DNA of 64,000 nt, taken from contig NZ_JAQFJG010000008.1 in the NCBI RefSeq assembly GCF_030439915.1, forward strand, positions 1 to 64,000, in the 5' to 3' direction. Of this stretch, positions 9,153 to 19,178 are shown piece after piece; the stretch's first letter is position 1; the number at the start of each line of letters is the position of its first letter. The stretch is from Streptococcus sp. SPS1. Lineage in GTDB: Bacteria > Bacillota > Bacilli > Lactobacillales > Streptococcaceae. Under the pieces are notes generated by a model. It was given only the letters and a program-made list of their open reading frames with translations. It ran no database searches and was not told where the DNA came from. The position numbers and the translations under genes were made by a program.

Positions 9153-9677
9153 ATGGCCCAAGATATAAAAAATGAAGAAGTAGAAGAAGTCCAAGAAGAG
9201 GAAGTTGTGGAAACGGTAGAAGAAACAACTCCTGAGAAATCTGAGTTGGACTTGGCAAATGAACGTGCAGATGAGTTCGAAAATAAATACCTCCGTGCTC
9301 ATGCAGAAATGCAAAATATCCAACGCCGTGCCAATGAAGAGCGTCAAAACTTGCAACGTTATCGTAGCCAGGACTTGGCAAAAGCGATTCTCCCTTCTTT
9401 GGATAACCTAGAGCGTGCACTTGCCGTTGAAGGTTTGACAGACGATGTCAAAAAAGGATTGGAGATGGTGCAAGAAAGTTTGATTCACGCTTTGAAAGAA
9501 GAAGGAATCGAAGAAATCGCAGCTGACAGTGAATTTGACCATAACTATCATATGGCCATCCAAACTCTCCCAGCAGACGCTGAACACCCAGCAGATACCA
9601 TCGCCCAAGTCTTCCAAAAAGGCTACAAACTCCATGACCGCATCCTACGTCCAGCAATGGTGGTTGTTTATAATTAG
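9153..9677 (+). CDS. grpE: Nucleotide exchange factor GrpE
   Basis: 174 residues. GrpE releases ADP from DnaK. An acidic, Glu-rich N terminus ([17 protein letters not shown]) leads into the long coiled-coil helix ([20 protein letters not shown]) and a beta domain ending [12 protein letters not shown]. The ATG at 9153 has AAAGGAGG 5 bases upstream; an upstream in-frame TTG at 9129 has no comparable site. It lies 26 bases after hrcA. Confidence 0.97.
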   Translation: MAQDIKNEEVEEVQEEEVVETVEETTPEKSELDLANERADEFENKYLRAHAEMQNIQRRANEERQNLQRYRSQDLAKAILPSLDNLERALAVEGLTDDVKKGLEMVQESLIHALKEEGIEEIAADSEFDHNYHMAIQTLPADAEHPADTIAQVFQKGYKLHDRILRPAMVVVYN

Positions 9678-11816
<2,139 letters not shown>

Positions 11817-11852
11817 GATGTTGAGGCGTTAAGAAAACGAAAGAAAAATAGG

Positions 11853-11897
11853 AAGCCATCGCCTTGTGCGATGCACAAAAGATGGCTTATCTTTTTT
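11853..11897 (+). terminator. Rho-independent terminator after dnaK
   Basis: AAGCCATC (11853-11860) pairs with GATGGCTT (11881-11888), followed by ATCTTTTTT. The loop contains a second small pairing (TTGTGC/GCACAA). It separates hrcA-grpE-dnaK from the next gene. Confidence 0.88.
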
Positions 11898-12017
11898 CCG
11901 AAGTTTTTAGCCGAAACTCAGTTAAGCCTAACTCGTTAAGAATGTTAATAATGATAAGAAGAAATCCAGAGGTTGCAACCCAGCCTCTGTTTTTCGATAA
12001 AATAGAGGATGTTGTGT

Positions 12018-12650
12018 ATGAAAAAAGTACTTTGTATCATTTATCCTAATTTTTCTCTTTATGAGATAACCGCTTTAACAAGTACTTTAGCTCTGTCTTT
12101 TGATATCACGATTGATTATGTAGCTTCTGAGAATTCGATAGTGGTCTCTGAGGATGGTTTGTCCTGTCAACCGACGAAAACATTGGATCAAATCCGAATA
12201 GAAGATTATTCTTGCATGATTTTGCCAGGAATGGTAAATATAGGTCCTGCTCTACAAGATGAGAAATTGATCTCGTTTTTGAGAAGTCTTGCTGAGCAAG
12301 ATATCCTAATTGCAGCCATTTCTTCAGCGCCCCTTTTATTGGCGAAATCAGGCTTGTTGAACGACACGAAATTTACAGGTGGAATTTGGCAAAACTTCTT
12401 TGATTATTTTGAATTTCTTCCACGTGAGAATTTCCAACCGAAAGTTCTTGTCCAAGATAAACAAATCATTACGGCTATCGGTTTTGCACATCAAGAGTTT
12501 GCAAGAAAAGTGATTTTCGGTTTAGGGTTGGCAGAGAATACGGACAACTATTTTAAAGAACAGAACGAGTATGCTGAAGAGGATTTGATATTTACTCTAT
12601 CAGATGAAGAGTTTAATCAAGTAAAGCAGAGTATAGAAAACAGTCTCTAA
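12018..12650 (+). CDS. DJ-1/PfpI-like protein lacking the nucleophile cysteine
   Basis: 210 residues of the DJ-1/ThiJ/PfpI fold. The N-terminal strand KKVLCIIYPNFSLYEITAL carries the conserved acidic residue (Glu16), and the nucleophile-elbow region reads AAISSAPLLLAKSGLL near 99-114. Family members usually have AIC there, so the reactive cysteine is replaced by Ser102. GGIWQ and a late histidine in GFAHQEFA are present. The ATG at 12018 is preferred over one at 12009 because AGAGG at 12004-12008 is too close to the latter. It lies between dnaK and dnaJ behind a terminator. It may be a non-enzymatic relative; function unknown. Confidence 0.82.
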   Translation: MKKVLCIIYPNFSLYEITALTSTLALSFDITIDYVASENSIVVSEDGLSCQPTKTLDQIRIEDYSCMILPGMVNIGPALQDEKLISFLRSLAEQDILIAAISSAPLLLAKSGLLNDTKFTGGIWQNFFDYFEFLPRENFQPKVLVQDKQIITAIGFAHQEFARKVIFGLGLAENTDNYFKEQNEYAEEDLIFTLSDEEFNQVKQSIENSL

Positions 12651-12670
12651 AGATTTACTTATAAATTATA

Positions 12671-12895
12671 GAAAGGAATAAGGGTGTTCAGAGAATTGAA
12701 CTCACACTCTGAGCTTTCCTACTAAATATAAAAGAAAGGAATTGAACCCGACCTAATGGTGGTTCGATTCAGAACATCAATAGAAAGGAACAAGGGTGTT
12801 CGTAACTGAACACGGGCTACGGACTGTGCCAAAAAGATAGTTTTTTCTAGGACGCAAGCGTCCGTCGTCAAAACTCCTATTTTGGCTGTGTCCGT
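12671..12895 (+). repeat. Hairpin array upstream of dnaJ
   Basis: The 266-base gap before dnaJ has three units starting GAAAGGAA at 12671, 12734 and 12783, each followed by an inverted repeat: TTCAGAG/CTCTGAG, GAATTGAACC/GGTTCGATTC and GTGTTC/GAACAC. Then comes a nested structure: ACGGAC...GCCAAAA (12819-12834) pairs with TTTTGGC...GTCCGT (12880-12895) and encloses GGACGC-AA-GCGTCC (12850-12863). No gene is visible. It ends 21 bases before the dnaJ start. Confidence 0.65.
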
Positions 12896-12916
12896 TTGAC
12901 GCCCTTGGTATCTTGT

Positions 12917-14056
12917 ATGAACAATACTGAATTTTATGATCGTCTGGGGGTGTCAAAAAACGCTTCGGCAGACGAGATCAAAAAGGCTTATCGTAAGCTT
13001 TCGAAAAAATATCACCCAGATATCAATAAGGAGCCTGGTGCTGAGGAAAAATACAAGGAAGTTCAGGAAGCCTATGAGACTTTGAGTGACGATCAAAAAC
13101 GGGCTGCTTATGACCAATATGGTGCTGCAGGCGCCAATGGTGGATTTGGAGGCTTCGGTGGTGGAGCTGGCGGTTTCAACGGGGCAGGAGGTTTCGGTGG
13201 TTTTGAGGATATTTTCTCAAGTTTCTTCGGCGGAGGCGGTGTTTCGCGCAATCCAAACGCTCCTCGCCAAGGGGATGACCTCCAATACCGTGTGAATTTG
13301 ACCTTTGAAGAAGCTATTTTTGGAGCTGAAAAAGAAGTTAAGTACAATCGTGAAGCAAGCTGTCGTACATGTAATGGCTCAGGTGCTAAGCCAGGAACAA
13401 GTCCAGTCACTTGTGGACGCTGTCATGGCGCTGGTGTCATTAACGTCGATACGCAGACTCCGCTTGGTATGATGCGTCGCCAAGTAACCTGTGATGTCTG
13501 TCACGGTCGCGGAAAAGAAATTAAAGATCCATGTACAACCTGTCACGGAACAGGGCATGAAAAACAAGCCCATAGTGTACATGTAAAAATCCCTGCTGGT
13601 GTGGAAACAGGTCAACAAATTCGCCTAGCAGGTCAAGGTGAAGCAGGATTTAATGGTGGACCTTATGGTGACTTGTATGTAGTGGTTTCTGTGGAAGCTA
13701 GCGACAAGTTTGAACGTGAAGGAACCACTATCTTCTACAATCTGAACCTCAACTTTGTCCAAGCAGCTCTTGGTGATACAGTTGATATCCCAACGGTTCA
13801 CGGTGATGTTGAATTGGTTATCCCAGAGGGAACTCAGACTGGTAAGAAATTCCGTCTACGTGGCAAGGGAGCTCCGAGCCTTCGTGGCGGTGCAGTTGGT
13901 GACCAATACGTTACCGTTAATGTCGTAACACCGACAGGCTTGAACGAACGCCAAAAAGCAGCGCTTAAAGAATTCGCAGCTGCTGGTGATTTAAAAGTCA
14001 ATCCAAAGAAAAAGGGATTCTTTGACCATATTAAAGATGCCTTTGAAGGAGAATAA
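12917..14056 (+). CDS. dnaJ: Chaperone protein DnaJ (Hsp40)
   Basis: 379 residues. The J domain has HPD in [10 protein letters not shown] Gly/Phe-rich linker follows ([15 protein letters not shown]), then four CxxCxGxG zinc repeats ([32 protein letters not shown]), and the C-terminal substrate-binding domains. It stimulates DnaK ATPase. The ATG at 12917 gives the family-standard [11 protein letters not shown]; an in-frame TTG at 12896 is rejected. No good ribosome site precedes either start, and the sequence just upstream is strongly structured. Confidence 0.97.
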   Translation: MNNTEFYDRLGVSKNASADEIKKAYRKLSKKYHPDINKEPGAEEKYKEVQEAYETLSDDQKRAAYDQYGAAGANGGFGGFGGGAGGFNGAGGFGGFEDIFSSFFGGGGVSRNPNAPRQGDDLQYRVNLTFEEAIFGAEKEVKYNREASCRTCNGSGAKPGTSPVTCGRCHGAGVINVDTQTPLGMMRRQVTCDVCHGRGKEIKDPCTTCHGTGHEKQAHSVHVKIPAGVETGQQIRLAGQGEAGFNGGPYGDLYVVVSVEASDKFEREGTTIFYNLNLNFVQAALGDTVDIPTVHGDVELVIPEGTQTGKKFRLRGKGAPSLRGGAVGDQYVTVNVVTPTGLNERQKAALKEFAAAGDLKVNPKKKGFFDHIKDAFEGE

Positions 14057-14061
14057 AGTAA

Positions 14062-14083
14062 AAAGAGCTATCGAGCTCTTTTT
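14062..14083 (+). terminator. Terminator after dnaJ
   Basis: AAAGAGCT - ATCG - AGCTCTTTTT, starting 6 bases after the stop codon. Confidence 0.92.
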
Positions 14084-14112
14084 GCTTATAGATTTTTTAA
14101 AACTTTCCTTAA

Positions 14113-14222
14113 GTAATGACGGACGGTAGCTACCTTTTTCGAAGTTCCATATCTAAACTTTGAGCCCAGGCCTCAAAGTTTCCGGACACCTGAAACCAAG
14201 TTGTTTCAGGTGTTTTCATTAC
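14113..14222 (-). repeat. Structured repeat, copy B
   Basis: Inverted relative to copy A. Outer stem GTAATGA (14113-14119)/TCATTAC (14216-14222), a perfect 10-bp hairpin AAACTTTGAG/CTCAAAGTTT (14155-14181), and a perfect 11-bp hairpin ACACCTGAAAC/GTTTCAGGTGT (14186-14213). It shares GGAC and CCTTAAG boundary motifs with copies A and C, but the outer stem has changed on both sides. Confidence 0.7.
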
Positions 14223-14268
14223 GGCGGAAAGCCTGGGAAAGTCTTTGATTTAGTTATGAAACGGTGAA

Positions 14269-14434
14269 TAATACTCTTCAAAAATCTCTTCAAACCACGT
14301 CAGCGTCGGCTTATCTACAACCTCAAAACCGTGTTTTGAGCTGACTTCGTCAGTTCTATCCACAACCTCAAAACGGTGTTGTGAGCAGCCTGTGCCTAGC
14401 TTTCTAGTTTGCTCTTTGATTTTTATTGAGTATG
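14269..14434 (-). repeat. BOX element (boxA-boxB-boxC)
   Basis: Reads on the minus strand as a pneumococcal BOX repeat. The boxA end is near 14434 (ATACTCAATAAAAATCAAAG), the boxB-like region has paired CCTCAAAAC/GTTTTGAG motifs and GACTTCGTCAGTT, and the boxC end lies near 14270 (TTTGAAGAGATTTTTGAAGA). Such elements are dispersed, non-autonomous repeats of mitis-group streptococci. It lies in the gap downstream of dnaJ. Confidence 0.9.
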
Positions 14435-14484
14435 AGTTGCCTAAATTATGATGTATAGTTGATGGGATATAACTTGTTTACCTT

Positions 14485-14511
14485 TTAAAAAGAGCCGAGT
14501 AGCTCTTTTTA
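14485..14511. terminator. Bidirectional terminator
   Basis: AAAAAGAGC - CGAGTA - GCTCTTTTT at 14487-14510, U-rich on both strands. It overlaps the stop of the minus-strand gene that follows. Confidence 0.85.
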
Positions 14512-14796
14512 CTTATCTTCGATTTTCTGTGTTTCTTTAATCACAGCTAGTCTAGTCTGGATATCTTTTTCCAAGACCTTAAACTTGTAAGTGAGGTCTT
14601 CTTGGTATTCCTTGATGAGTTCTTTTTGCTGGTCGATGATTTGCAGGCTGTTTTGGATAATATCCACATCGTCTTTGATAGCTTGAACGCGGTCAGTGGT
14701 ATTCAAGACTTCATCTGTGATGGTTTGGCGATTTTTTGTGACCAGATAACTTCCGGCTGCGGCTCCTGCAAATAGCAGTAGGTTGGATAATTTCAT
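14509..14796 (-). CDS. Membrane-anchored coiled-coil protein
   Basis: 95 residues. One N-terminal hydrophobic segment (NLLLFAGAAAGSYLV) is followed by a long charged helix with heptad character (VQAIKDDVDIIQNSLQIIDQ). Not recognised beyond being a conserved streptococcal hypothetical protein. It is 9 bases downstream of the HIT gene and probably co-transcribed with it. Confidence 0.75.
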   Translation of the reverse strand: MKLSNLLLFAGAAAGSYLVTKNRQTITDEVLNTTDRVQAIKDDVDIIQNSLQIIDQQKELIKEYQEDLTYKFKVLEKDIQTRLAVIKETQKIEDK

Positions 14797-14805
14797 GGTA
14801 ACTCC

Positions 14806-15216
14806 TTAGGCGTTTTTGATGGTTTCAGCGACTTGAGCGAGTTTGTCAAAGTCAGGTTCGTGGGCGATAAAATCAATCTTGAGGTCATCGTCCGCACTGT
14901 AGCGAGGCACGAGGTGAACGTGGGTATGAAAGACGGTTTGACCTGCGATTTCTTCACAGTTAGCAATGATATTCATACCAGCAGCCTTGGTAGCTTTCAT
15001 GACTTTTTGAGCTACTTTTGGTACTTGGGCAAAGAGTTGGCTGGCGCTAGTAGCGTTCATTTCCAAAAGATTGCGATAGTGTTCTTTTGGCACGACTAAG
15101 GTGTGTCCTGGTGTCACTTGAGAAATATCCAGAAAGGCAAGAACCTGCTCATCTTCATATACTTTTGAAGCAGGAATTTCCCCTGCGATGATTTTACAAA
15201 AAATGCAATCTGACAT
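14806..15216 (-). CDS. hit: HIT family nucleotide-binding protein
   Basis: 136 residues. The histidine-triad motif is HTHVHLVP with His97, His99 and His101, and an N-terminal CxxC (Cys4, Cys7) fits the zinc-binding Hint branch. Members hydrolyse nucleotide phosphoramidates or adenylated compounds. Divergent from the ecsA-like gene across 67 bases that include a TATAAT-like box. Confidence 0.95.
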   Translation of the reverse strand: MSDCIFCKIIAGEIPASKVYEDEQVLAFLDISQVTPGHTLVVPKEHYRNLLEMNATSASQLFAQVPKVAQKVMKATKAAGMNIIANCEEIAGQTVFHTHVHLVPRYSADDDLKIDFIAHEPDFDKLAQVAETIKNA

Positions 15217-15283
15217 AAAATCTACCTCTACTGTATTGAATTTTGATATAATATAGCTACATTATACCAGATTTGGAGAAAAT

Positions 15284-16015
15284 ATGTTAGAAATTAAAAA
15301 CCTGACAGGTGGCTATGTCCATGTCCCTGTCTTGAAAGATGTGTCTTTTACTGTTGAAAGTGGGCAGCTGGTCGGTTTGATTGGTCTCAATGGTGCTGGG
15401 AAATCGACGACAATCAATGAGATTATTGGTCTGTTGACACCTTATAGTGGCTCCATCAATATCAATGGCCTGACCCTGCAAGAAGATGCGACTAGCTATC
15501 GCAAGCAAATTGGTTACATTCCTGAGACACCTAGCCTGTATGAGGAATTAACCCTCAGAGAACATATCGAAACGGTTGCCATGGCTTATGGTATTGAGCA
15601 GAAAGTGGCTTTTGAGCGAGTAGAACCTTTGTTGAAAATGTTCCGTCTGGACCAGAAATTAGACTGGTTCCCTGTTCATTTTTCAAAAGGGATGAAGCAG
15701 AAAGTCATGATTATCTGTGCTTTTGTGGTGGATCCAAGTCTCTTTATCGTGGATGAGCCTTTCCTTGGTCTTGATCCATTGGCTATTGCAGACTTGATTC
15801 AGCTTTTGGAAGTGGAAAAGCAAAAAGGCAAGTCTATTCTCATGAGTACCCACGTGCTGGATTCGGCGGAAAAGATGTGTGATGCCTTTGTCATTCTCCA
15901 TAAGGGAGAGGTGCGTGCTAAGGGAAATCTCCTGCAACTGCGCGAAGCCTTTAACATGCCTGAGGCTAGTTTGAATGATATTTACTTGGCTCTGACCAAA
16001 GAGGAGGAGCTATGA
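15284..16015 (+). CDS. ecsA: ABC transporter ATP-binding protein, EcsA-like
   Basis: 243 residues with Walker A GLNGAGKST near residue 34, Q-loop, a degenerate signature region (HFSKGMKQK), Walker B LFIVDEPFLGLD and H-loop STHVLD. It is coupled by a 4-base overlap to a membrane partner of the EcsB type. In Bacillus, Ecs affects protein secretion and regulated proteolysis; the same role here is inferred from family. Confidence 0.9.
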   Translation: MLEIKNLTGGYVHVPVLKDVSFTVESGQLVGLIGLNGAGKSTTINEIIGLLTPYSGSININGLTLQEDATSYRKQIGYIPETPSLYEELTLREHIETVAMAYGIEQKVAFERVEPLLKMFRLDQKLDWFPVHFSKGMKQKVMIICAFVVDPSLFIVDEPFLGLDPLAIADLIQLLEVEKQKGKSILMSTHVLDSAEKMCDAFVILHKGEVRAKGNLLQLREAFNMPEASLNDIYLALTKEEEL

Positions 16016-17061
16016 AAGACTTGTTTTTAAAGAGAAAGCAGGCTTTTCGTAAGGAGTGTGTCGGTTATCTGCGCTATGTTCTCAATGACCACTTTGTCTT
16101 GTTCCTGCTTGTCCTGCTGGGCTTTCTAGCCTACCAGTACAGTCAACTCTTGCAACATTTTCCTGAAAATCATTGGCCTATCCTTTTGTTTATTGGTATT
16201 ACCTCTGTTTTACTGTTGCTTTGGGGTGGAATTGCTACTTACATGGAGGCACCTGACAAGCTCTTTCTCTTGGTCGGAGAAGAGGAAATCAAGCTCCATC
16301 TAAAGCGTCAAACTGACATTTCCCTAGTCTTTTGGCTTTTTGTCCAGACCCTTTTCTTACTTTTATTTGCGCCCCTATTTTTGGCAATTGGTTATGGTTT
16401 GCCTGTTTTTCTGGTCTATGTGCTTTTATTGGGGGTAGGAAAATATTTCCTCTTTCGTCAAAAGGCCAGCAAATTTTACACTGAAACTGGTCTGAACTGG
16501 GACTATGTCATTTCCCAAGAAAGCAAGCGTAAGCAAGTCTTGCTTCGTTTCTTTGCTCTATTTACGCAGGTCAAGGGAATTTCAAACAGCGTCAAGCGTC
16601 GTGCCTATCTGGACTTTATCCTAAAGGCTGTTCAGAAGGTGCCTGGGAAGATTTGGCAAAATCTCTATCTGCGTTCTTATTTGCGAAATGGAGATCTCTT
16701 TGCCCTCAGTCTCCGTCTGCTCTTACTTTCCTTGCTGGCGCAGGTCTTTATCGAGCAAGCTTGGATTGCGACAGCAGTGGTAGTACTGTTTAACTACCTC
16801 TTGCTCTTCCAGTTGCTGGCCCTCTATCACGCCTTTGACTACCAGTATTTGACTCAACTCTTTCCACTGGACAAGGGGCAAAAGGAAAAAGGCTTGCAGG
16901 CGGTAGTCCGAGGATTGACCAGTTTTGTTTTACTTGTGGAATTAGTTGTTGGGTTGATTACCTTCCAAGAAAAACTAGCCCTTCTAGCCTTGCTGGGTGC
17001 AGGTTTGGTTTTACTAGTCTTGTACTTACCTTATCAAGTAAAACGTCAGATGCTGGATTAA
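16012..17061 (+). CDS. ecsB: ABC transporter permease, EcsB-like
   Basis: 349 residues with about nine hydrophobic segments in groups (residues about 20-70, 100-145, 220-275, 300-345), separated by a basic cytoplasmic loop (SKRKQVLLRFFALFTQVKGISNSVKRR). This matches the EcsB membrane subunit. Its ATG overlaps the ecsA stop (ATGA). Confidence 0.88.
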   Translation: MKDLFLKRKQAFRKECVGYLRYVLNDHFVLFLLVLLGFLAYQYSQLLQHFPENHWPILLFIGITSVLLLLWGGIATYMEAPDKLFLLVGEEEIKLHLKRQTDISLVFWLFVQTLFLLLFAPLFLAIGYGLPVFLVYVLLLGVGKYFLFRQKASKFYTETGLNWDYVISQESKRKQVLLRFFALFTQVKGISNSVKRRAYLDFILKAVQKVPGKIWQNLYLRSYLRNGDLFALSLRLLLLSLLAQVFIEQAWIATAVVVLFNYLLLFQLLALYHAFDYQYLTQLFPLDKGQKEKGLQAVVRGLTSFVLLVELVVGLITFQEKLALLALLGAGLVLLVLYLPYQVKRQMLD

Positions 17062-17079
17062 TCTTGCCTATATGACACT

Positions 17080-17123
17080 AAAAAAGAAGTTGAGTTCAGT
17101 TTGTCTCAGCTTCTTTTATTTTC
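17080..17123. terminator. Bidirectional terminator between ecsB and the bacteriocin immunity gene
   Basis: AAAAGAAGTTGAG (17082-17094) pairs with CTCAGCTTCTTTT (17105-17117), with U-runs both ways. The two transcription units converge here. Confidence 0.88.
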
Positions 17124-17446
17124 TACAAGATAATGGTTGGTCCGTAGAGACTTAACTTGGTCTTGACTTGGTCAAAGTGGAAGCGGTCATAGGCTCGCCA
17201 AGCGGCGCGAGTGGGAGCATCTGGATCAAGAGCGCTGAGTCCCATGAGAAGACTGGAAGTCTGGTAAAATTTTTCCAGTTCAATCAAGACTCGATTATCC
17301 ACTGTCTCAGCCTTGGCTAGAAAGCCAAGAATAGAGTTTAATTGCTCCTGAAAGCGGACGTCGTCAGCGGTTGCCTGTCTGCATGCTTGGTAGGCTTTGT
17401 TTAAGTCAGTTATCAGTGCCTGAGCAGTTTTAATTGGGTCTGTCAT
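17123..17446 (-). CDS. Putative bacteriocin immunity protein (four-helix type)
   Basis: 107 residues, almost entirely helical, acidic and without membrane segments. Size and helix pattern suit the enterocin-A/pediocin-type immunity family, soluble four-helix bundles that protect the producer's mannose-PTS. It follows a double-glycine peptide gene on the same strand by 28 bases, which is the classic bacteriocin-immunity pairing. In some pneumococcal annotations this position is called blpT; I cannot confirm that name, so no symbol is given. Confidence 0.6.
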   Translation of the reverse strand: MTDPIKTAQALITDLNKAYQACRQATADDVRFQEQLNSILGFLAKAETVDNRVLIELEKFYQTSSLLMGLSALDPDAPTRAAWRAYDRFHFDQVKTKLSLYGPTIIL

Positions 17447-17474
17447 TTACGTGACCTCCTATATAATTTATGTT

Positions 17475-17726
17475 TTAAGGTAAGGGATTGTGTAAATCTC
17501 CTAGTGAGGCACCTATATTATTAGCAACATTGCCAACTATGTTGCCCCAATCAATGATACATTTACCATTATCAAGATTAGCTTTATTATATGAATATCC
17601 ATTTCTACATAGTACATTATCGCTAATCATATGAAACGGAGAATACCATCCATATGGAATACTACCGCCATTTATATGAGAAAGTTCGATTGATGTTAAT
17701 TGTTTTGTTTTATTTGACTTGGCCAT
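17475..17726 (-). CDS. Double-glycine leader bacteriocin-like peptide
   Basis: 83 residues. The leader MAKSNKTKQLTSIELSHINGG has the hydrophobic spacing and GG end recognised by C39 peptidase exporters such as BlpA. The predicted mature peptide has about 62 residues, starts SIPYGWYSPF, has two cysteines 16 residues apart (VLCRNGY ... GKCIIDW) able to form one disulfide, and a Gly/Asn-rich amphipathic tail (GNIVGNVANNIGASLG). A BlpR-type promoter lies 145-211 bases upstream. Probable class II bacteriocin; target unknown. Confidence 0.75.
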   Translation of the reverse strand: MAKSNKTKQLTSIELSHINGGSIPYGWYSPFHMISDNVLCRNGYSYNKANLDNGKCIIDWGNIVGNVANNIGASLGDLHNPLP

Positions 17727-17870
17727 AATTTTCTCCTTGTTATATTTACGTCAATTGCAATAGAGTATATTTATAGGGTGTTAATCATGGTGGATGTGAA
17801 TAAATCATATGCACCCCTCCTTTTTTGATGATTTTTAAAGTTGTTGCAAACATAGTCTTTCTATAATCAT

Positions 17871-17937
17871 AGTCTATCACTTTTATCTCCTTTTTCACCA
17901 TCAAATCTTTAATTGTCCTTGAAATTTCCTGAATGGT
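17871..17937 (-). promoter_or_regulatory. BlpR-type promoter 1 (to the 17475-17726 peptide)
   Basis: On the minus strand: direct repeats ACCATTCAGG (17937-17928) and ACAATTAAAG (17916-17907), starts 21 bases apart. A -10 box TAGACT lies at 17876-17871, 40 bases after the start of repeat 2. The geometry is identical to the other six sites in the locus. The remainder of 17727-18084 holds a long 5' leader and, toward blpS, an AT-rich stretch with a possible -10 (GATAAAAT near 17954). Confidence 0.82.
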
Positions 17938-18084
17938 ACTGTTAAGATTTTATGATAAAATAGTTGTAAGCTCATCATGATGTTGTAGAAAAATAGTCCT
18001 TTTAGGAGTTTTCAAAGACTGTTTAGGATTGGGTGTGCTTGTGTTAGACCTTTTCTGTTATTCTTTTCTTAGGAGGAGAATCCA

Positions 18085-18423
18085 ATGAAACATATGATTA
18101 TTCAGACACAGAAAACAGTTTATAAAGTAAACATCGACGATGTCTACTATATCCAAACACATCCAACTAAAGCCCATACCGTACAGATTGTTACAGAAGA
18201 AGCTAGTTTTAATATGGTTCAAAATTTAAGTGATCTTGAGAACCAATATGGGGAAACCTTGATGAGATGTCATCGAAATTGTTTGGTCAATCTTGATAAA
18301 GTAAAATCGATTGATTTTCAAGAAAGAATCCTTTTTCTCGGAGAAGAAGGTCAATACGCTGTCAAGTATGCCAGACGTCGCTATAGAGAAATTCGTCAAA
18401 AATGGTTGAAAGAAGGAGAGTAG
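18085..18423 (+). CDS. blpS: BlpS, LytTR DNA-binding protein without receiver
   Basis: 112 residues that make up only a LytTR DNA-binding domain (YKVNIDDVYYIQTHPTKAHT; the conserved CHRNCLVNLDKV near residues 69-80). It has no phosphoacceptor domain. It precedes blpR by 4 bases and probably modulates BlpR at blp promoters. AGGAGGAG precedes the ATG. Confidence 0.92.
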   Translation: MKHMIIQTQKTVYKVNIDDVYYIQTHPTKAHTVQIVTEEASFNMVQNLSDLENQYGETLMRCHRNCLVNLDKVKSIDFQERILFLGEEGQYAVKYARRRYREIRQKWLKEGE

Positions 18424-18427
18424 GAAG

Positions 18428-19165
18428 ATGAGAATATTTGTTTTAGAAGATGATTTTTCCCAACAGACTAGAATTGAAACGACGATTGAGAAACTTTTGA
18501 AGGAACATCATATCACTCCCAGCTCTTTTGAAGTTTTTGGTAAGCCAGCTCAACTGCTGGCAGAGGTGCATGAGAAGGGAGCCCATCAGCTATTCTTTTT
18601 GGACATTGAGATTCGAAATGAGGAGATGAAGGGTCTGGAAGTGGCTAGAAAGATTCGGGATCGGGATCCTTATGCCCTCATCGTCTTTGTGACGACTCAC
18701 TCAGAGTTTATGCCCCTGTCTTTTCGCTACCAAGTGTCTGCTTTGGACTACATTGATAAGGCCTTGTCAGCAGAGGAGTTTGAATCTCGGATCGAGACAG
18801 CCCTCCTCTATGCCAATGGTCAAGACAGTAAAAGTCTGGCGGAAGATTGCTTTTACTTTAAATCAAAATTTGCCCAATTCCAGTATCCTTTTAAAGAGGT
18901 TTATTATCTTGAAACATCGCCCAGAGCCCATCGTGTTATTCTCTATACCAAGACAGACAGACTGGAATTTACAGCGAGTTTAGAGGAGATTCTCAAGCAG
19001 GAGCCTCGTCTCCTGCAGTGTCATCGCTCTTTTCTCATCAATCCAGCCAATGTGATACATTTGGATAAGAAAGAAAAACTGCTTTTCTTTCCCAATGGTG
19101 GAAGTTGTCTAATCGCCCGTTATAAGGTCAGGGAAGTGTCTGAGGCCATCAATAAATTACACTGA
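18428..19165 (+). CDS. blpR: Response regulator BlpR (AgrA/ComE type)
   Basis: 245 residues. The receiver domain carries acidic residues EDD near 7-9, phosphoacceptor Asp59 in LFFLDIEIR and Lys in YIDKALS. A C-terminal LytTR domain (about 140-245) has the CHRSFLINPANV motif, which binds paired direct repeats. BlpH phosphorylates it in response to BlpC, and it then activates the blp modules. Confidence 0.96.
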   Translation: MRIFVLEDDFSQQTRIETTIEKLLKEHHITPSSFEVFGKPAQLLAEVHEKGAHQLFFLDIEIRNEEMKGLEVARKIRDRDPYALIVFVTTHSEFMPLSFRYQVSALDYIDKALSAEEFESRIETALLYANGQDSKSLAEDCFYFKSKFAQFQYPFKEVYYLETSPRAHRVILYTKTDRLEFTASLEEILKQEPRLLQCHRSFLINPANVIHLDKKEKLLFFPNGGSCLIARYKVREVSEAINKLH

Positions 19166-19178
19166 GCTAGGAGAGTTT

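Noticed and set aside
12755..12775. GGTTCGATTC looks like a tRNA T-arm
   Set aside because: It pairs only with the local GAATTGAACC; no acceptor, D or anticodon arms fit around it.
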